A DNA stretch of 64,000 bases from Pseudomonas borbori (GTDB taxonomy: Bacteria; Pseudomonadota; Gammaproteobacteria; Pseudomonadales; Pseudomonadaceae): assembly GCF_900115555.1 (NCBI RefSeq), contig NZ_FOWX01000031.1, positions 1 to 64,000 on the forward strand, read 5' to 3'. The position numbers and the translations under genes are program-made. The notes under the pieces are model-generated. The model was not told the DNA's origin, did no database searches, and worked only from the letters and a program-made list of their open reading frames with translations. This document shows, piece by piece, positions 45,054 through 53,940 of the stretch; the stretch's first letter is position 1, and each line of letters opens with the position of its first letter.

Positions 45054-45440
45054 TTAGAGCAAACCTTTCTTCTGCTTGTAATCACGCACGGCCGCCTTGA
45101 TGGCGTCCTCGGCGAGTACCGAGCAATGAATCTTCACCGGCGGCAACGCCAGTTCTTCGGCGAGCTGAGTGTTCTTGATGGTTTCCGCCTCGTCCAGGGT
45201 CTTGCCCTTCATCCACTCGGTGGCGAGGGAGCTGGAAGCGATCGCGGAACCGCAGCCATAGGTCTTGAACTTGGCGTCTTCGATGACACCCTGCTCGTTG
45301 ACCTTGATCTGCAAGCGCATTACGTCACCGCAGGCCGGCGCACCGACCATGCCGGTACCGACATCGGGGTCTTCGGCATCCATCTTGCCAACATTGCGCG
45401 GATTTTCGTAATGGTCAATGACCTTTTCACTGTAAGCCAT
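45054..45440 (-). CDS. iscU: Fe-S scaffold protein IscU
   Basis: IscU is the scaffold on which 2Fe-2S clusters are built from IscS sulfur. The 128-residue protein has the three ligand cysteines C37 (P-A-C-G-D), C63 (Y-G-C-G-S) and C106 (I-H-C-S), and the HscA-binding L-P-P-V-K at 99-103. It lies 41 bases after iscS. Confidence 0.98.
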   Translation of the reverse strand: MAYSEKVIDHYENPRNVGKMDAEDPDVGTGMVGAPACGDVMRLQIKVNEQGVIEDAKFKTYGCGSAIASSSLATEWMKGKTLDEAETIKNTQLAEELALPPVKIHCSVLAEDAIKAAVRDYKQKKGLL

Positions 45441-45481
45441 GCGGTTATTCCTCTCTCATCAGGGACTGCTCAACGGCAGCT

Positions 45482-46696
45482 TTAGTGTGCCGCCCACTCG
45501 ACTTTGGACAGATCAACACCCTCTTTGAACATATCCCACAGCGGCGACAATTCGCGCAGCTTGGTGACCGCCTCGCAAACCTTCTGCGCGGCGTAGTCGA
45601 CTTCGTCTTCGGTGGTGAAGCGGCCGAAGGTGAAACGGATCGAGCTGTGCGCCAGTTCGTCGTTACGACCCAGGGCGCGCAATACGTACGACGGCTCCAG
45701 CGAAGCAGAAGTACAGGCCGAGCCCGAGGATACCGCCAGATCCTTGAGCGCCATGATCAACGACTCGCCTTCGACATAGTTGAAGCTGAGGTTGAGGTTG
45801 TGCGGCACCCGCGAGGTCATGCTGCCGTTGACATACAGCTCCTCCAGGCCATCGACCTGGGCGAAGAAACGGTCGCGCAAGGCCTGGATGCGTTGGTTTT
45901 CCTGGGCCATTTCTTCCTTGGCGATACGGAAGGCCTCGCCCATGCCGACGATCTGGTGAGTCGCCAGGGTGCCGGAGCGCATACCGCGCTCATGGCCACC
46001 GCCATGGGTCTGGGCTTCCAGGCGCACCCGCGGCTTGCGTCGCACGTAAAGCGCGCCGACGCCCTTGGGCCCATAGGTCTTGTGCGCCGAGAAGGACATC
46101 AGGTCGACCTTGAGCTTCTCCAGATCGATTGCCACCTTGCCGGTGGACTGCGCAGCATCGACGTGGAAGAACACACCGCGCGAGCGGGTCAATTCACCGA
46201 TACCGGCGATGTCATTGATGGTGCCGATCTCGTTGTTCACATGCATGATCGACACCAGAATGGTGTCCTCGCGCAGCGCTGCCTCGACCATGGCCGGCGT
46301 GATCAGGCCGTCTTCACCCGGCTCGATATAGGTTACCTCGAAGCCTTCGCGCTCCAGCTGGCGGGTGGTATCCAATACCGCCTTGTGCTCGATCTTCGAG
46401 GTCACGATGTGCTTGCCCTTGCCACTGTAGAAATGGGCAATGCCTTTGATCGCCAGGTTGTCCGACTCGGTGGCACCGGAAGTCCAGACGATCTCGCGCG
46501 GGTCGGCATTGACCAGCTCGGCGACCTGACGACGACCGTTCTCGACAGCCTCCTCGGCCTTCCAGCCAAACACATGGGAGCGCGATGCCGGATTGCCGAA
46601 GTTGCCATCGACCAGCAAACACTCACTCATTTTCTGCGCCACTCGCGGATCGACCGGAGTGGTGGCGGAATAATCGAGGTAAATCGGCAATTTCAT
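45482..46696 (-). CDS. iscS: Cysteine desulfurase IscS
   Basis: IscS takes sulfur from cysteine with PLP and passes it to IscU, ThiI and TusA. The ATG at 46696 gives 404 residues. The PLP lysine is K206 in S-A-H-K-T-Y-G-P-K-G, and the persulfide cysteine is C328 in S-G-S-A-C-T-S. It follows iscR by 49 bases. Confidence 0.98.
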   Translation of the reverse strand: MKLPIYLDYSATTPVDPRVAQKMSECLLVDGNFGNPASRSHVFGWKAEEAVENGRRQVAELVNADPREIVWTSGATESDNLAIKGIAHFYSGKGKHIVTSKIEHKAVLDTTRQLEREGFEVTYIEPGEDGLITPAMVEAALREDTILVSIMHVNNEIGTINDIAGIGELTRSRGVFFHVDAAQSTGKVAIDLEKLKVDLMSFSAHKTYGPKGVGALYVRRKPRVRLEAQTHGGGHERGMRSGTLATHQIVGMGEAFRIAKEEMAQENQRIQALRDRFFAQVDGLEELYVNGSMTSRVPHNLNLSFNYVEGESLIMALKDLAVSSGSACTSASLEPSYVLRALGRNDELAHSSIRFTFGRFTTEDEVDYAAQKVCEAVTKLRELSPLWDMFKEGVDLSKVEWAAH

Positions 46697-46745
46697 TAAT
46701 CTTCTCCTAATCAGGTTTCTGGCCACGCGGGCCGGCACCCTACGT

Positions 46746-47237
46746 TCAATCGACGGTGGATGCTTCTATCTTGTCCAGGTGCGGCATCTTGCCATTGCTG
46801 CGGCGCTGATCCTGACTCTGCGCGATTTCCTGCACTTCGCGGCGCATCACCAGGTCAGCCAAACTGATACTACTGAGGAATTCATGAATCCGCTGGCTCA
46901 GGTCGCACCACAAATGATGAGTCAAGCAGGTATCACCGCCATGGCAATCGCCCTGCCCTTGACAGCGCGTGGCATCGACCGATTCATTGACCGCATCGAT
47001 CACCTCTACCACCTGAATGCCCCGCATGTCGCGCGACAGCTGATAACCACCACCAGGCCCACGCACGCTGGAAACCAGATTGCCGCGACGCAGCTTGGCA
47101 AACAGTTGCTCGAGGTAGGACAGGGATATCCCCTGACGCTCGGAAATGTCCGCAAGGGACACCGGCCCATGCTGAGCATGCAACGCCAGGTCGAGCATGG
47201 CGGTAACGGCGTAACGGCCTTTGGTGGTCAGACGCAT
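46746..47237 (-). CDS. iscR: Fe-S cluster-sensing regulator IscR
   Basis: IscR is an Rrf2-family winged-helix repressor that represses its own operon when it carries a 2Fe-2S cluster. The 163-residue protein has M-R-L-T-T-K-G-R-Y-A-V, an HTH, and the cluster ligands C92, C98, C104 with H107. It is the first gene of the operon, behind a promoter overlapped by a type 1-like IscR site. Confidence 0.98.
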   Translation of the reverse strand: MRLTTKGRYAVTAMLDLALHAQHGPVSLADISERQGISLSYLEQLFAKLRRGNLVSSVRGPGGGYQLSRDMRGIQVVEVIDAVNESVDATRCQGQGDCHGGDTCLTHHLWCDLSQRIHEFLSSISLADLVMRREVQEIAQSQDQRRSNGKMPHLDKIEASTVD

Positions 47238-47269
47238 GGAGGGTTACCAGAGAGTCGCGATTTGCGGCG

Positions 47270-47302
47270 AGTATGCAATTCCCGAGTATTCAAGTCAACT
47301 AT
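47270..47302 (-). promoter_or_regulatory. isc operon promoter with IscR type 1-like operator
   Basis: On the minus strand, -35 is TTGACT (47293-47298), the spacer is 17 bases and -10 is CATACT (47270-47275). A 25-base site (47278-47302) beginning ATAGTTGACT and ending ACTCGGGAAT matches the E. coli type 1 IscR consensus, as I recall it, at 21 of 25 positions. It covers the -35 box and the spacer, so repression by IscR is expected. Confidence 0.8.
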
Positions 47303-47317
47303 AAGACCCAGGGTCTT
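47303..47317. repeat. Perfect palindrome upstream of the isc promoter
   Basis: AAGACCC-A-GGGTCTT directly abuts the upstream edge of the IscR site. It could be a second binding site; no family is recognised. Confidence 0.5.
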
Positions 47318-47469
47318 ACTCGGGATTAAGCGCAAATCGGAGGCCGCGCAGCATAGCAAACCGCTCACCTTGACGCATCAAGCCCAGAGATTGTGAAAAT
47401 CCCGGGCGCCGTCACGAGAGCGGCCCCAGGCGTTCGCGGCAGGTGCGCTCGCAGTAGGCGAGCGCTTTT

Positions 47470-48252
47470 TCACAAGCCCTCAGGCTTGCCATCCTGCTCC
47501 TTGCACACACCGACGAAGTCCTCATCACGCAGTGCCGGCAACTCCTTGGCGCGATAGTCGCTGCCCAGTTCGTTAAGCGCCCTGCACATGCCCTCCAGGC
47601 GCCCATCGACCGCCTGCAAATGATCGAGCAACTGACCGATGGCGCGCGCCACCGGATCCGGCATATCCTGGCCGACACCATAGGCATCGAAGCCCAGCTT
47701 TTCCGCCATGGCCTGGCGCTTGGCTGCCTGCTCGTCATCCACCTTGGCGATAACCCGCCCGGGAATACCGACCGCGGTCGCCCCCGCCGGCACCTCTTTG
47801 GTCACCACCGCATTGGAGCCGATCTTGGCTCCCGCGCCCACCGTGAACGGCCCGAGCACCTTGGCGCCCGCCCCCACGACCACGCCATCTTCCAGCGTCG
47901 GATGACGCTTGCCCTTGTTCCAACTGGTACCGCCCAGGGTCACCCCCTGATACAGGGTCACATCGTTGCCGATTTCGGCCGTCTCGCCGATGACGATGCC
48001 CATGCCATGGTCGATAAAGAAGCGCCGACCGATCTTCGCCCCCGGATGGATCTCGATCCCGGTCAGCCAGCGCCCCAGATTGGACACCACCCGCGCCAAC
48101 CACTTCCAACCGGACGTCCACAGCACATGGGCCAGACGATGCAACCAGACCGCATGCAGCCCCGGGTAGCAGGTAACCACCTCGAACGCATTGCGCGCCG
48201 CCGGATCGCGATGGAATACGCTCTGGATATCTTCCCGCATGCGCTCAAACAT
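47470..48252 (-). CDS. cysE: Serine O-acetyltransferase
   Basis: CysE makes O-acetylserine, the first step of cysteine synthesis. The ATG at 48252 gives 260 residues. The N-terminal helical part is followed by left-handed beta-helix repeats with I-D-H-G-M-G-I-V-I-G-E-T near residue 93. Its start overlaps the trmJ stop by 8 bases. Its position before the isc operon links cysteine supply with IscS demand. A stem-loop abuts its stop at 47445-47465. Confidence 0.96.
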   Translation of the reverse strand: MFERMREDIQSVFHRDPAARNAFEVVTCYPGLHAVWLHRLAHVLWTSGWKWLARVVSNLGRWLTGIEIHPGAKIGRRFFIDHGMGIVIGETAEIGNDVTLYQGVTLGGTSWNKGKRHPTLEDGVVVGAGAKVLGPFTVGAGAKIGSNAVVTKEVPAGATAVGIPGRVIAKVDDEQAAKRQAMAEKLGFDAYGVGQDMPDPVARAIGQLLDHLQAVDGRLEGMCRALNELGSDYRAKELPALRDEDFVGVCKEQDGKPEGL

Positions 48253-49024
48253 CAGTTTCCCCCTGCTTATGGTGCTCACCACGCGCGGCCTTGACGGTTT
48301 CCGTCAGAATGCCACGCAAGATATTCATTTCCAGCTTACTGATACCACTGCGACCGTACAGGCGCCGCAAGCGGCTCATCAAGTGCCGCGGCTTGGCCGG
48401 ATCGAGAAAGCCGATCTCGACCAGAGCCTGCTCCAGGTGCGCATAGAAGGATTCCAGCTCATCGGCCGTCACCGGCTGCGCATTGAGTATGGCCGTGGTT
48501 TCCAGCTTGGCCGTCTTGGTCGGCTTATTTTGCGCCGCCAACCACGCCATGCGCACCTCGTAGGCCAGCACCTGCACCGCCGCAGCGAGGTTCAGCGAGC
48601 TGAACTCGGGATCCGACGGAATGTGCACGTGAAACTGGCAACGCTGCAACTCCTCGTTGGTCAGCCCGGCATACTCGCGGCCGAACACCAGCGCCACCTC
48701 CCCCCCCTGCATCGACTGCTCGCACGCGGCTACCCCACACTCGCGCGGGTCGAGCAACGGCCAGGGAATGCGGCGGTCTCGCGCACTGGTGCCCAGCACC
48801 AGACTGCAACCGACCAGCGCCTCCTCAAGCGTGCCGACCACCTGCGCAGCCTCGAGCACATCGGTCGCACCCGAGGCGCGAGCCACCGCATCGCCACTGG
48901 GGAAGTCCAGCGGATCGACCAGCACCAAACGCGACAGACCCATGTTTTTCATGGCGCGCGCAGCACCACCGATATTGCCGGGATGACTGGTATTGACCAA
49001 AACCACTCGAATATTTTGCAGCAA
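48245..49024 (-). CDS. trmJ: tRNA (cytidine/uridine-2'-O-)-methyltransferase TrmJ
   Basis: TrmJ methylates the 2'-OH of nucleotide 32 in tRNA. The 259-residue SPOUT protein has H-P-G-N-I-G-G-A-A-R near residue 14, V-F-G-R-E-Y-A-G-L near 113 and S-L-N-L-A-A-A-V near 142. The start is a TTG (49024) giving M-L-Q-N-I-R-V-V-L-V-N-T; no ATG precedes the conserved N-terminus. It is divergent from suhB. Confidence 0.94.
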   Translation of the reverse strand: MLQNIRVVLVNTSHPGNIGGAARAMKNMGLSRLVLVDPLDFPSGDAVARASGATDVLEAAQVVGTLEEALVGCSLVLGTSARDRRIPWPLLDPRECGVAACEQSMQGGEVALVFGREYAGLTNEELQRCQFHVHIPSDPEFSSLNLAAAVQVLAYEVRMAWLAAQNKPTKTAKLETTAILNAQPVTADELESFYAHLEQALVEIGFLDPAKPRHLMSRLRRLYGRSGISKLEMNILRGILTETVKAARGEHHKQGETDV

Positions 49025-49169
49025 CGCAAGCGCTCACATGGACAACCAAGGGCAGCAAAGCTTACAGAACCGCCCAAGGTATTGCCATGCAAGACACAGA
49101 CGGCACTTCATCCACCAACCTTTTCTGCTAATATGGCCGGCTTTCTTTAACGACCCAGGTGAATCATCC

Positions 49170-49985
49170 ATGCAGCCCATGCTGAATATCGCCCTGCGCG
49201 CAGCCCGCAGCGCCGGTGAAATGATCTTTCGCTCGATCGAACGCTTGGACGTCATCTCGGTCGACGAGAAAGATGCCAAGGATTACGTGACCGAGATCGA
49301 TCGCTCCGCCGAGCAATTGATCATCCAGGCGCTGCGCAAGGCGTACCCGACCCACGGCTTCCTCGGCGAAGAAAGCGGCCTGACCGAAGGCAGCGGCGAC
49401 GGCGCCGACTACCTGTGGATCATCGACCCGCTGGACGGCACCACCAACTTCATCCGCGGCGTGCCACATTTCGCCGTCAGCCTGGCCTGCAAATACCGCG
49501 GTCGCCTGGAGCACGCCGTGGTAATCGACCCGGTACGCCAGGAAGAATTCACCGCCAGCCGCGGCCGTGGCGCCGCCCTCAACGGCCGCCGCCTGCGCGT
49601 CAGCTCACGCAAGAGCCTGGAAGGCGCCCTGCTCGGCACCGGCTTCCCGTTCCGCGACAGCCAGCTCGACAACCTGGAAAACTACCTGGGCATGTTCCGC
49701 AACCTGGTTGGCCAGACGGCCGGCGTTCGTCGTGCGGGCGCCGCCAGCCTCGACCTGGCCTACGTGGCCGCAGGCCGTTTCGATGCCTTCTGGGAATTCG
49801 GCCTGTCCGAATGGGACATGGCAGCCGGCGCCCTGCTGATTCAGGAAGCAGGCGGTCTGGTCAGCGACTTCACCGGCGGCCACGAATTCCTCGAGAAAGG
49901 CCAGATCGTCGCCGGCAACACCAAGTGCTTCAAGGCCGTTCTGACGGCCATCCAGCCGCATCTTTCCGCCTCAATGAAACGCTGA
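49170..49985 (+). CDS. suhB: Inositol-1-monophosphatase family protein SuhB
   Basis: SuhB has inositol monophosphatase activity and acts in rRNA transcription antitermination complexes. The ATG at 49170 gives 271 residues. The metal sites are visible: G-E-E-S-G near residue 67, D-P-L-D-G-T-T-N near 86 and W-D-M-A-A-G near 213. TAATAT at 49129-49134 may be its -10 box. A strong terminator follows 13 bases after the stop. Confidence 0.95.
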   Translation: MQPMLNIALRAARSAGEMIFRSIERLDVISVDEKDAKDYVTEIDRSAEQLIIQALRKAYPTHGFLGEESGLTEGSGDGADYLWIIDPLDGTTNFIRGVPHFAVSLACKYRGRLEHAVVIDPVRQEEFTASRGRGAALNGRRLRVSSRKSLEGALLGTGFPFRDSQLDNLENYLGMFRNLVGQTAGVRRAGAASLDLAYVAAGRFDAFWEFGLSEWDMAAGALLIQEAGGLVSDFTGGHEFLEKGQIVAGNTKCFKAVLTAIQPHLSASMKR

Positions 49986-49998
49986 TTGCGCGATAAAT

Positions 49999-50026
49999 AA
50001 AAAACCGGCCAACGGCCGGTTTTTTA
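49999..50026 (+). terminator. Rho-independent terminator of suhB (bidirectional)
   Basis: ACCGGCC and GGCCGGT form a perfect 7-bp stem with a 3-base loop (50004-50020), flanked by an A run and TTTTTT. It can work on both strands. Confidence 0.9.
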
Positions 50027-50033
50027 TTACCCA

Positions 50034-50060
50034 GAAAAAAGCGCCCCGCAGGACGCTTTT
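50034..50060 (-). terminator. Rho-independent terminator of the glycine-zipper gene
   Basis: On the minus strand AAAAGCGTCC-TGC-GGGGCGC folds with one G-T pair and is followed by TTTTTT. It lies 13 bases past the stop of the leftward glycine-zipper gene. Confidence 0.75.
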
Positions 50061-50072
50061 CCATTGGCAGGG

Positions 50073-50609
50073 TTACTCGGCCGTTTCGGCCAAGACCAAC
50101 TGCCCGTCCTTGACCGGAATCCGACTGCCCGGATCGTTGTCCATGCGCACCCGCCCTTCTTTACCATCCAACTGATACTTCACGTCATAACCGATCACTT
50201 CCTCGCTGGTATCGGTCACGGTACGGCAGCGGTTTTCAGTGGTGGTATAAGTGGCTCCGGCCTGCATATTTTCCTGCACCTTGTTACCGGCGTAACCGCC
50301 ACCGACGGCGCCGGCCACGGTGGCGATCTTCTTGCCAGTGCCGCCACCGACCTGATTACCCAGCAAACCGCCAACGACCGCACCGATAGCCGTACCGGCA
50401 ATCTGATGCTGATCCTTTACCGGCTTTTGCCGGGTCACGGTGACGTCCTCACAGACTTCACGCGGCGTCTTGATCGTTTCCTTGATCGGCTGCACGGCTA
50501 GAACTTCCGCGTACTCGGGGCCACTTATCAAACTATAAGTTGCGACCGCGCCGCCTGCCGTCACACCGACAGCACCCAGCACAGCACCAACGAGCATTGA
50601 TTTGTTCAT
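50073..50609 (-). CDS. Glycine zipper 2TM domain protein (YcfJ/UmoD-like)
   Basis: The 178-residue protein starts with a hydrophobic N-terminal segment (likely signal or anchor). It then has a glycine-zipper block, G-T-A-I-G-A-V-V-G-G-L-L-G-N-Q-V-G-G-G and A-G-A-V-G-G-G-Y-A-G-N, near residues 72-108. Cys residues near 53 and 128 flank it. Family members are envelope proteins, some tied to envelope stress. Exact role unknown. It has its own terminator. Confidence 0.85.
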   Translation of the reverse strand: MNKSMLVGAVLGAVGVTAGGAVATYSLISGPEYAEVLAVQPIKETIKTPREVCEDVTVTRQKPVKDQHQIAGTAIGAVVGGLLGNQVGGGTGKKIATVAGAVGGGYAGNKVQENMQAGATYTTTENRCRTVTDTSEEVIGYDVKYQLDGKEGRVRMDNDPGSRIPVKDGQLVLAETAE

Positions 50610-50719
50610 GAGAACTCCTGATTTTCACTTATTCGGCGCACGGGCCTGATCTCCGAACCTTGGACCGCGGCGATGTCCAGCAAGTTCAACACCCGCGCAC
50701 AGCGCCCGCCCAGCCAAAC

Positions 50720-51625
50720 TCAGGGCCGCTCGTCGACCTCTTCGGTCGCCACCGGCGGAATCAGATCCTCGACCGTCAAGTCGAGCCAAATCAGCGCCGC
50801 GTTGGAGATATAGATCGACGAATAGGTACCCACCAGCACGCCCACGAACAGCGCAAACGCGAAGCCGAATAAGTTGTCGCCGCCAAAGATCAACAAGGCA
50901 CCAATCGCCAGCAGGGTCGAGATCGAGGTAGCCAGGGTGCGCAACAGGGTTTGCGTGGTGGAGATGTTGATGTTTTCGATCAAGCTGGCCTTGCGCAACA
51001 CCCGGAAGTTTTCGCGCACCCGGTCGAATACCACGATGGTGTCGTTCAACGAATAACCGATGATCGCCAGCAACGCCGCCAGTACCGTGAGGTCGAAGGT
51101 GACCTGGAAGAACGACAGAATGCCCAGGGTGACGATGACGTCATGCACCAGCGAGACGAAGGCACCCACCGAGAACTTCCACTGAAAACGGAAAGCCAGG
51201 TACAGCATGACCCCGCCCAGCGCCAGGAGCATGCCCAGACCGCCCTGGTCACGTAGCTCCTCACCCACCTGCGGCCCGACGAACTCGACCTTCTTCACCT
51301 GGAGCCTGTCGCCCCCCTGCTGCAGCACGGCGGCGATCTTGTTGCCCAACTCCGGGTCATCGCCCTGCATGCGCACCACCACCTCGGTGGTGGCACCAAA
51401 GCTCTGCACCACCGCACCACCATAGTCGGCGCCCGCCAGCTGCTGGCGAATGTTGCCGAGGTCTGCCGGCTGCTCATAGGCCAGTTCGATCTGCGTACCG
51501 CCGGTAAAGTCCAGGCCGAAATTCAGGCCTTTGATGACCAGACTGCCCAACGCGATAAAGGTCACGATCAGGGTGAGGACGAGCGCAATCTTGCGCACGC
51601 CCATGAAGTTAATTACACGACTCAT
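50720..51625 (-). CDS. secF: Protein translocase subunit SecF
   Basis: SecF forms an RND-like complex with SecD that uses proton motive force to help late steps of Sec export. The 301-residue protein has six membrane helices, a periplasmic loop after the first, and G-L-D-F-T-G-G-T near residue 36. The second half contains S-L-N-D-T-I-V-V-F-D-R-V-R-E. It follows secD by 9 bases. Confidence 0.97.
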   Translation of the reverse strand: MSRVINFMGVRKIALVLTLIVTFIALGSLVIKGLNFGLDFTGGTQIELAYEQPADLGNIRQQLAGADYGGAVVQSFGATTEVVVRMQGDDPELGNKIAAVLQQGGDRLQVKKVEFVGPQVGEELRDQGGLGMLLALGGVMLYLAFRFQWKFSVGAFVSLVHDVIVTLGILSFFQVTFDLTVLAALLAIIGYSLNDTIVVFDRVRENFRVLRKASLIENINISTTQTLLRTLATSISTLLAIGALLIFGGDNLFGFAFALFVGVLVGTYSSIYISNAALIWLDLTVEDLIPPVATEEVDERP

Positions 51626-51634
51626 CTCAGCCCC

Positions 51635-53503
51635 TTAAATCCACAACTTCTTCAGGTCACGCCCGCCGAAGCTCAGGTTGACCATGGCTCGCGTCACCAG
51701 AATGGCGGTGAACATCGAGGTGAGAATGCCCAGCGACAGCGTCACCGCAAAGCCTTTGACCGGACCGGTACCCATGGCGAAGAGAATCCCCCCCACCAAC
51801 AACGTGGTCAGGTTGCCGTCGACAATCGCCGAATAGGCGCGATCGAAGCCCTCATGAATGGCCCGCTGCACCGACATGCCATTGGCGATTTCCTCGCGAA
51901 TCCGCGAGAAGATCAGCACGTTGGCATCGACCGCCATACCCATGGTCAGCACGATACCGGCGATACCCGGCAACGTCAGAGTAGCGCTGAGCAGCGACAT
52001 CAGCGCCAGCAACAGCACCATGTTGAAACCCAGGGCAATGGTCGCCAGCACCCCGAAGACGCGGTAGATGGCGATCATAAACAGCGATACGAAGAGCATG
52101 CCCCAGAGCGAGGCATCGACACCCTTGGCGATGTTGTCGGCGCCCAGGCTCGGGCCTATGGTGCGCTCCTCGGCGAAGTACATGGGCGCCGCCAGGCCAC
52201 CGGCACGCAGCAGCAATGCCAGCTCGGTCGACTCGCCCGGACCATCGAGACCGGTAATGCGGAACTGGCTGCCCAGCGGCGACTGAATGGTCGCCAGGCT
52301 GATGATCTTCTTCTCTTCGACGAAGCTCTGGATGGCGACTTCTTTCTCGACCCCGTCGACCACCTGGCGCAGGTAACGCACGGTCGGTTTCTGCTCGATG
52401 AAGATCACCGCCATGCTGCGCCCGACATTGCTGCGCGTCGCCCGGTTCATCAACTCGCCGCCATGCCCATCCAGACGGATATTGACCTGCGGGCTGCCAT
52501 TCTCGTCGAAGCTGGCCTGGGCGTCGGTCACCTGATCGCCGGTGATGATCAGCTCACGCTCCAACTCGGCAGGCGGACGCCCCTCCTCACGGAACTCGAA
52601 GGTCTCGGTCGAGGCCCGCGACGCATCGGGAGCGGCAGCCAGGCGGAACTCGAGGTTGGCCGTCTTGCCCAGAATGCGCTTGGCCTCGGCGGTATCCTGC
52701 ACGCCCGGCAACTCGACCACGATACGGTTGGCACCCTGACGCTGAACCAAGGGTTCGGCCACGCCCAACTCGTTGACCCGATTGCGCACGGTGGTCAGGT
52801 TCTGCTTGATCGAGTATTCGCGGATTTCCGCGAGCTTGGCCTGGCTCAGGGTCAAGCGCAGCACCTGCAAATCGTTACGCTCGAGCGCATTCAACTCGAA
52901 ATCGGAGAATTCCTTGCGAATCAGGCTCTCGGCCTTTTCCAGGGTTGCCACGTCGACGAAACCCAGCTGAATCGCACCGTCGAGCTCAGGCAGACTGCGG
53001 TAGCGCACGCGCTCCTTGCGCAGCACGCTCTTGACTTCACCCTCGTAGACCTTGCGCCGCGCATCCAGCGCCTTGTCCATATCCACTTCCAGCAGGAAGT
53101 GCACACCACCGGACAAGTCCAGACCCAGCTTCATCGGCCCCGCGCCCAGGTTACGCAACCAATCGGGGGTGGTTTGCGCGAGGTTCAAGGCAACCACGAA
53201 CTCCTCGCCCAAGGCCTTGCGCACCACATCCTTGGCCGGCAGCTGATCGGCCTGACTGGTCAACCGGAGCAAGCCGGCACGGCCCTGCGCGGCCAGGCTC
53301 GACGCCTTGACCTCAATCCCTGCCGCCTGCAAAGCACGAGTGGCGCGCTCCAGATCGGCCTGCTCGACCTGCATGGCCGTACTGTTGCCACTGATCTGGA
53401 TTGCCGGATCATCTGGATACAGGTTGGGCGCGGAATAAAGAAAGCCGATAGCCAGCACAGCCAGGATCAGCAGGTACTTCCAGATAGGGAATCTATTGAG
53501 CAT
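51635..53503 (-). CDS. secD: Protein translocase subunit SecD
   Basis: SecD is the larger partner of SecF. The 622-residue protein has an N-terminal helix, a large periplasmic region with the P1 head and D-L-S-G-G-V-H-F near residue 128, and five C-terminal helices. The latter include G-M-A-V-D-A-N-V-L-I-F-S-R-I-R-E-E near residue 514. It is between yajC and secF, the standard order. Confidence 0.97.
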   Translation of the reverse strand: MLNRFPIWKYLLILAVLAIGFLYSAPNLYPDDPAIQISGNSTAMQVEQADLERATRALQAAGIEVKASSLAAQGRAGLLRLTSQADQLPAKDVVRKALGEEFVVALNLAQTTPDWLRNLGAGPMKLGLDLSGGVHFLLEVDMDKALDARRKVYEGEVKSVLRKERVRYRSLPELDGAIQLGFVDVATLEKAESLIRKEFSDFELNALERNDLQVLRLTLSQAKLAEIREYSIKQNLTTVRNRVNELGVAEPLVQRQGANRIVVELPGVQDTAEAKRILGKTANLEFRLAAAPDASRASTETFEFREEGRPPAELERELIITGDQVTDAQASFDENGSPQVNIRLDGHGGELMNRATRSNVGRSMAVIFIEQKPTVRYLRQVVDGVEKEVAIQSFVEEKKIISLATIQSPLGSQFRITGLDGPGESTELALLLRAGGLAAPMYFAEERTIGPSLGADNIAKGVDASLWGMLFVSLFMIAIYRVFGVLATIALGFNMVLLLALMSLLSATLTLPGIAGIVLTMGMAVDANVLIFSRIREEIANGMSVQRAIHEGFDRAYSAIVDGNLTTLLVGGILFAMGTGPVKGFAVTLSLGILTSMFTAILVTRAMVNLSFGGRDLKKLWI

Positions 53504-53565
53504 GACGCCGCCCGTTATGACGCGGGGCGCCTTAAGCGCCCCGTCGGATGGTAAGAGTGTGCAGC

Positions 53566-53898
53566 TTAAATGGCTTTCAGCGTGCCCTTGGGCAGGGTCG
53601 CGGCGATAGCCACTTTCTGAATCTTCAGCTCGACGGTGTCGGACACTTCCAGCACCACGAAGTCATCGCTGACCTTGGCCACTTTGCCGGCGATACCGCC
53701 GCTGGTCACGACCTCATCACCTTTCTGCAGGGTGCCGAGCAGGTTCTTGTGCTCTTTGGCGCGCTTGGCCTGGGGGCGCCAGATCATCAGGTAGAAGATG
53801 ACCAGAAAGCCGACCAGAAACACCCACTCGAAACCGGAACCAGCCGGACCGGCCGGGGCGGCGCCATCGGCATAAGCCATAGGGATCAAAAAGCTCAT
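53566..53898 (-). CDS. yajC: Preprotein translocase accessory subunit YajC
   Basis: YajC binds SecDF and the Sec holotranslocon. The 110-residue protein has one membrane helix near residues 22-40 (F-L-V-G-F-L-V-I-F-Y-L-M-I-W-R-P-Q) and a cytoplasmic part with G-D-E-V-V-T-S-G-G-I near 61. It is 62 bases from secD and 42 bases after tgt. Confidence 0.97.
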   Translation of the reverse strand: MSFLIPMAYADGAAPAGPAGSGFEWVFLVGFLVIFYLMIWRPQAKRAKEHKNLLGTLQKGDEVVTSGGIAGKVAKVSDDFVVLEVSDTVELKIQKVAIAATLPKGTLKAI

Positions 53899-53940
53899 GT
53901 AACACTCCTGTTGGAAACTGTTTATTAATAACGTTGATTA

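Noticed and set aside
51854..53554. A 566-codon rightward frame opposite secD
   Set aside because: Antisense of secD; composition and lack of motifs indicate a shadow frame.
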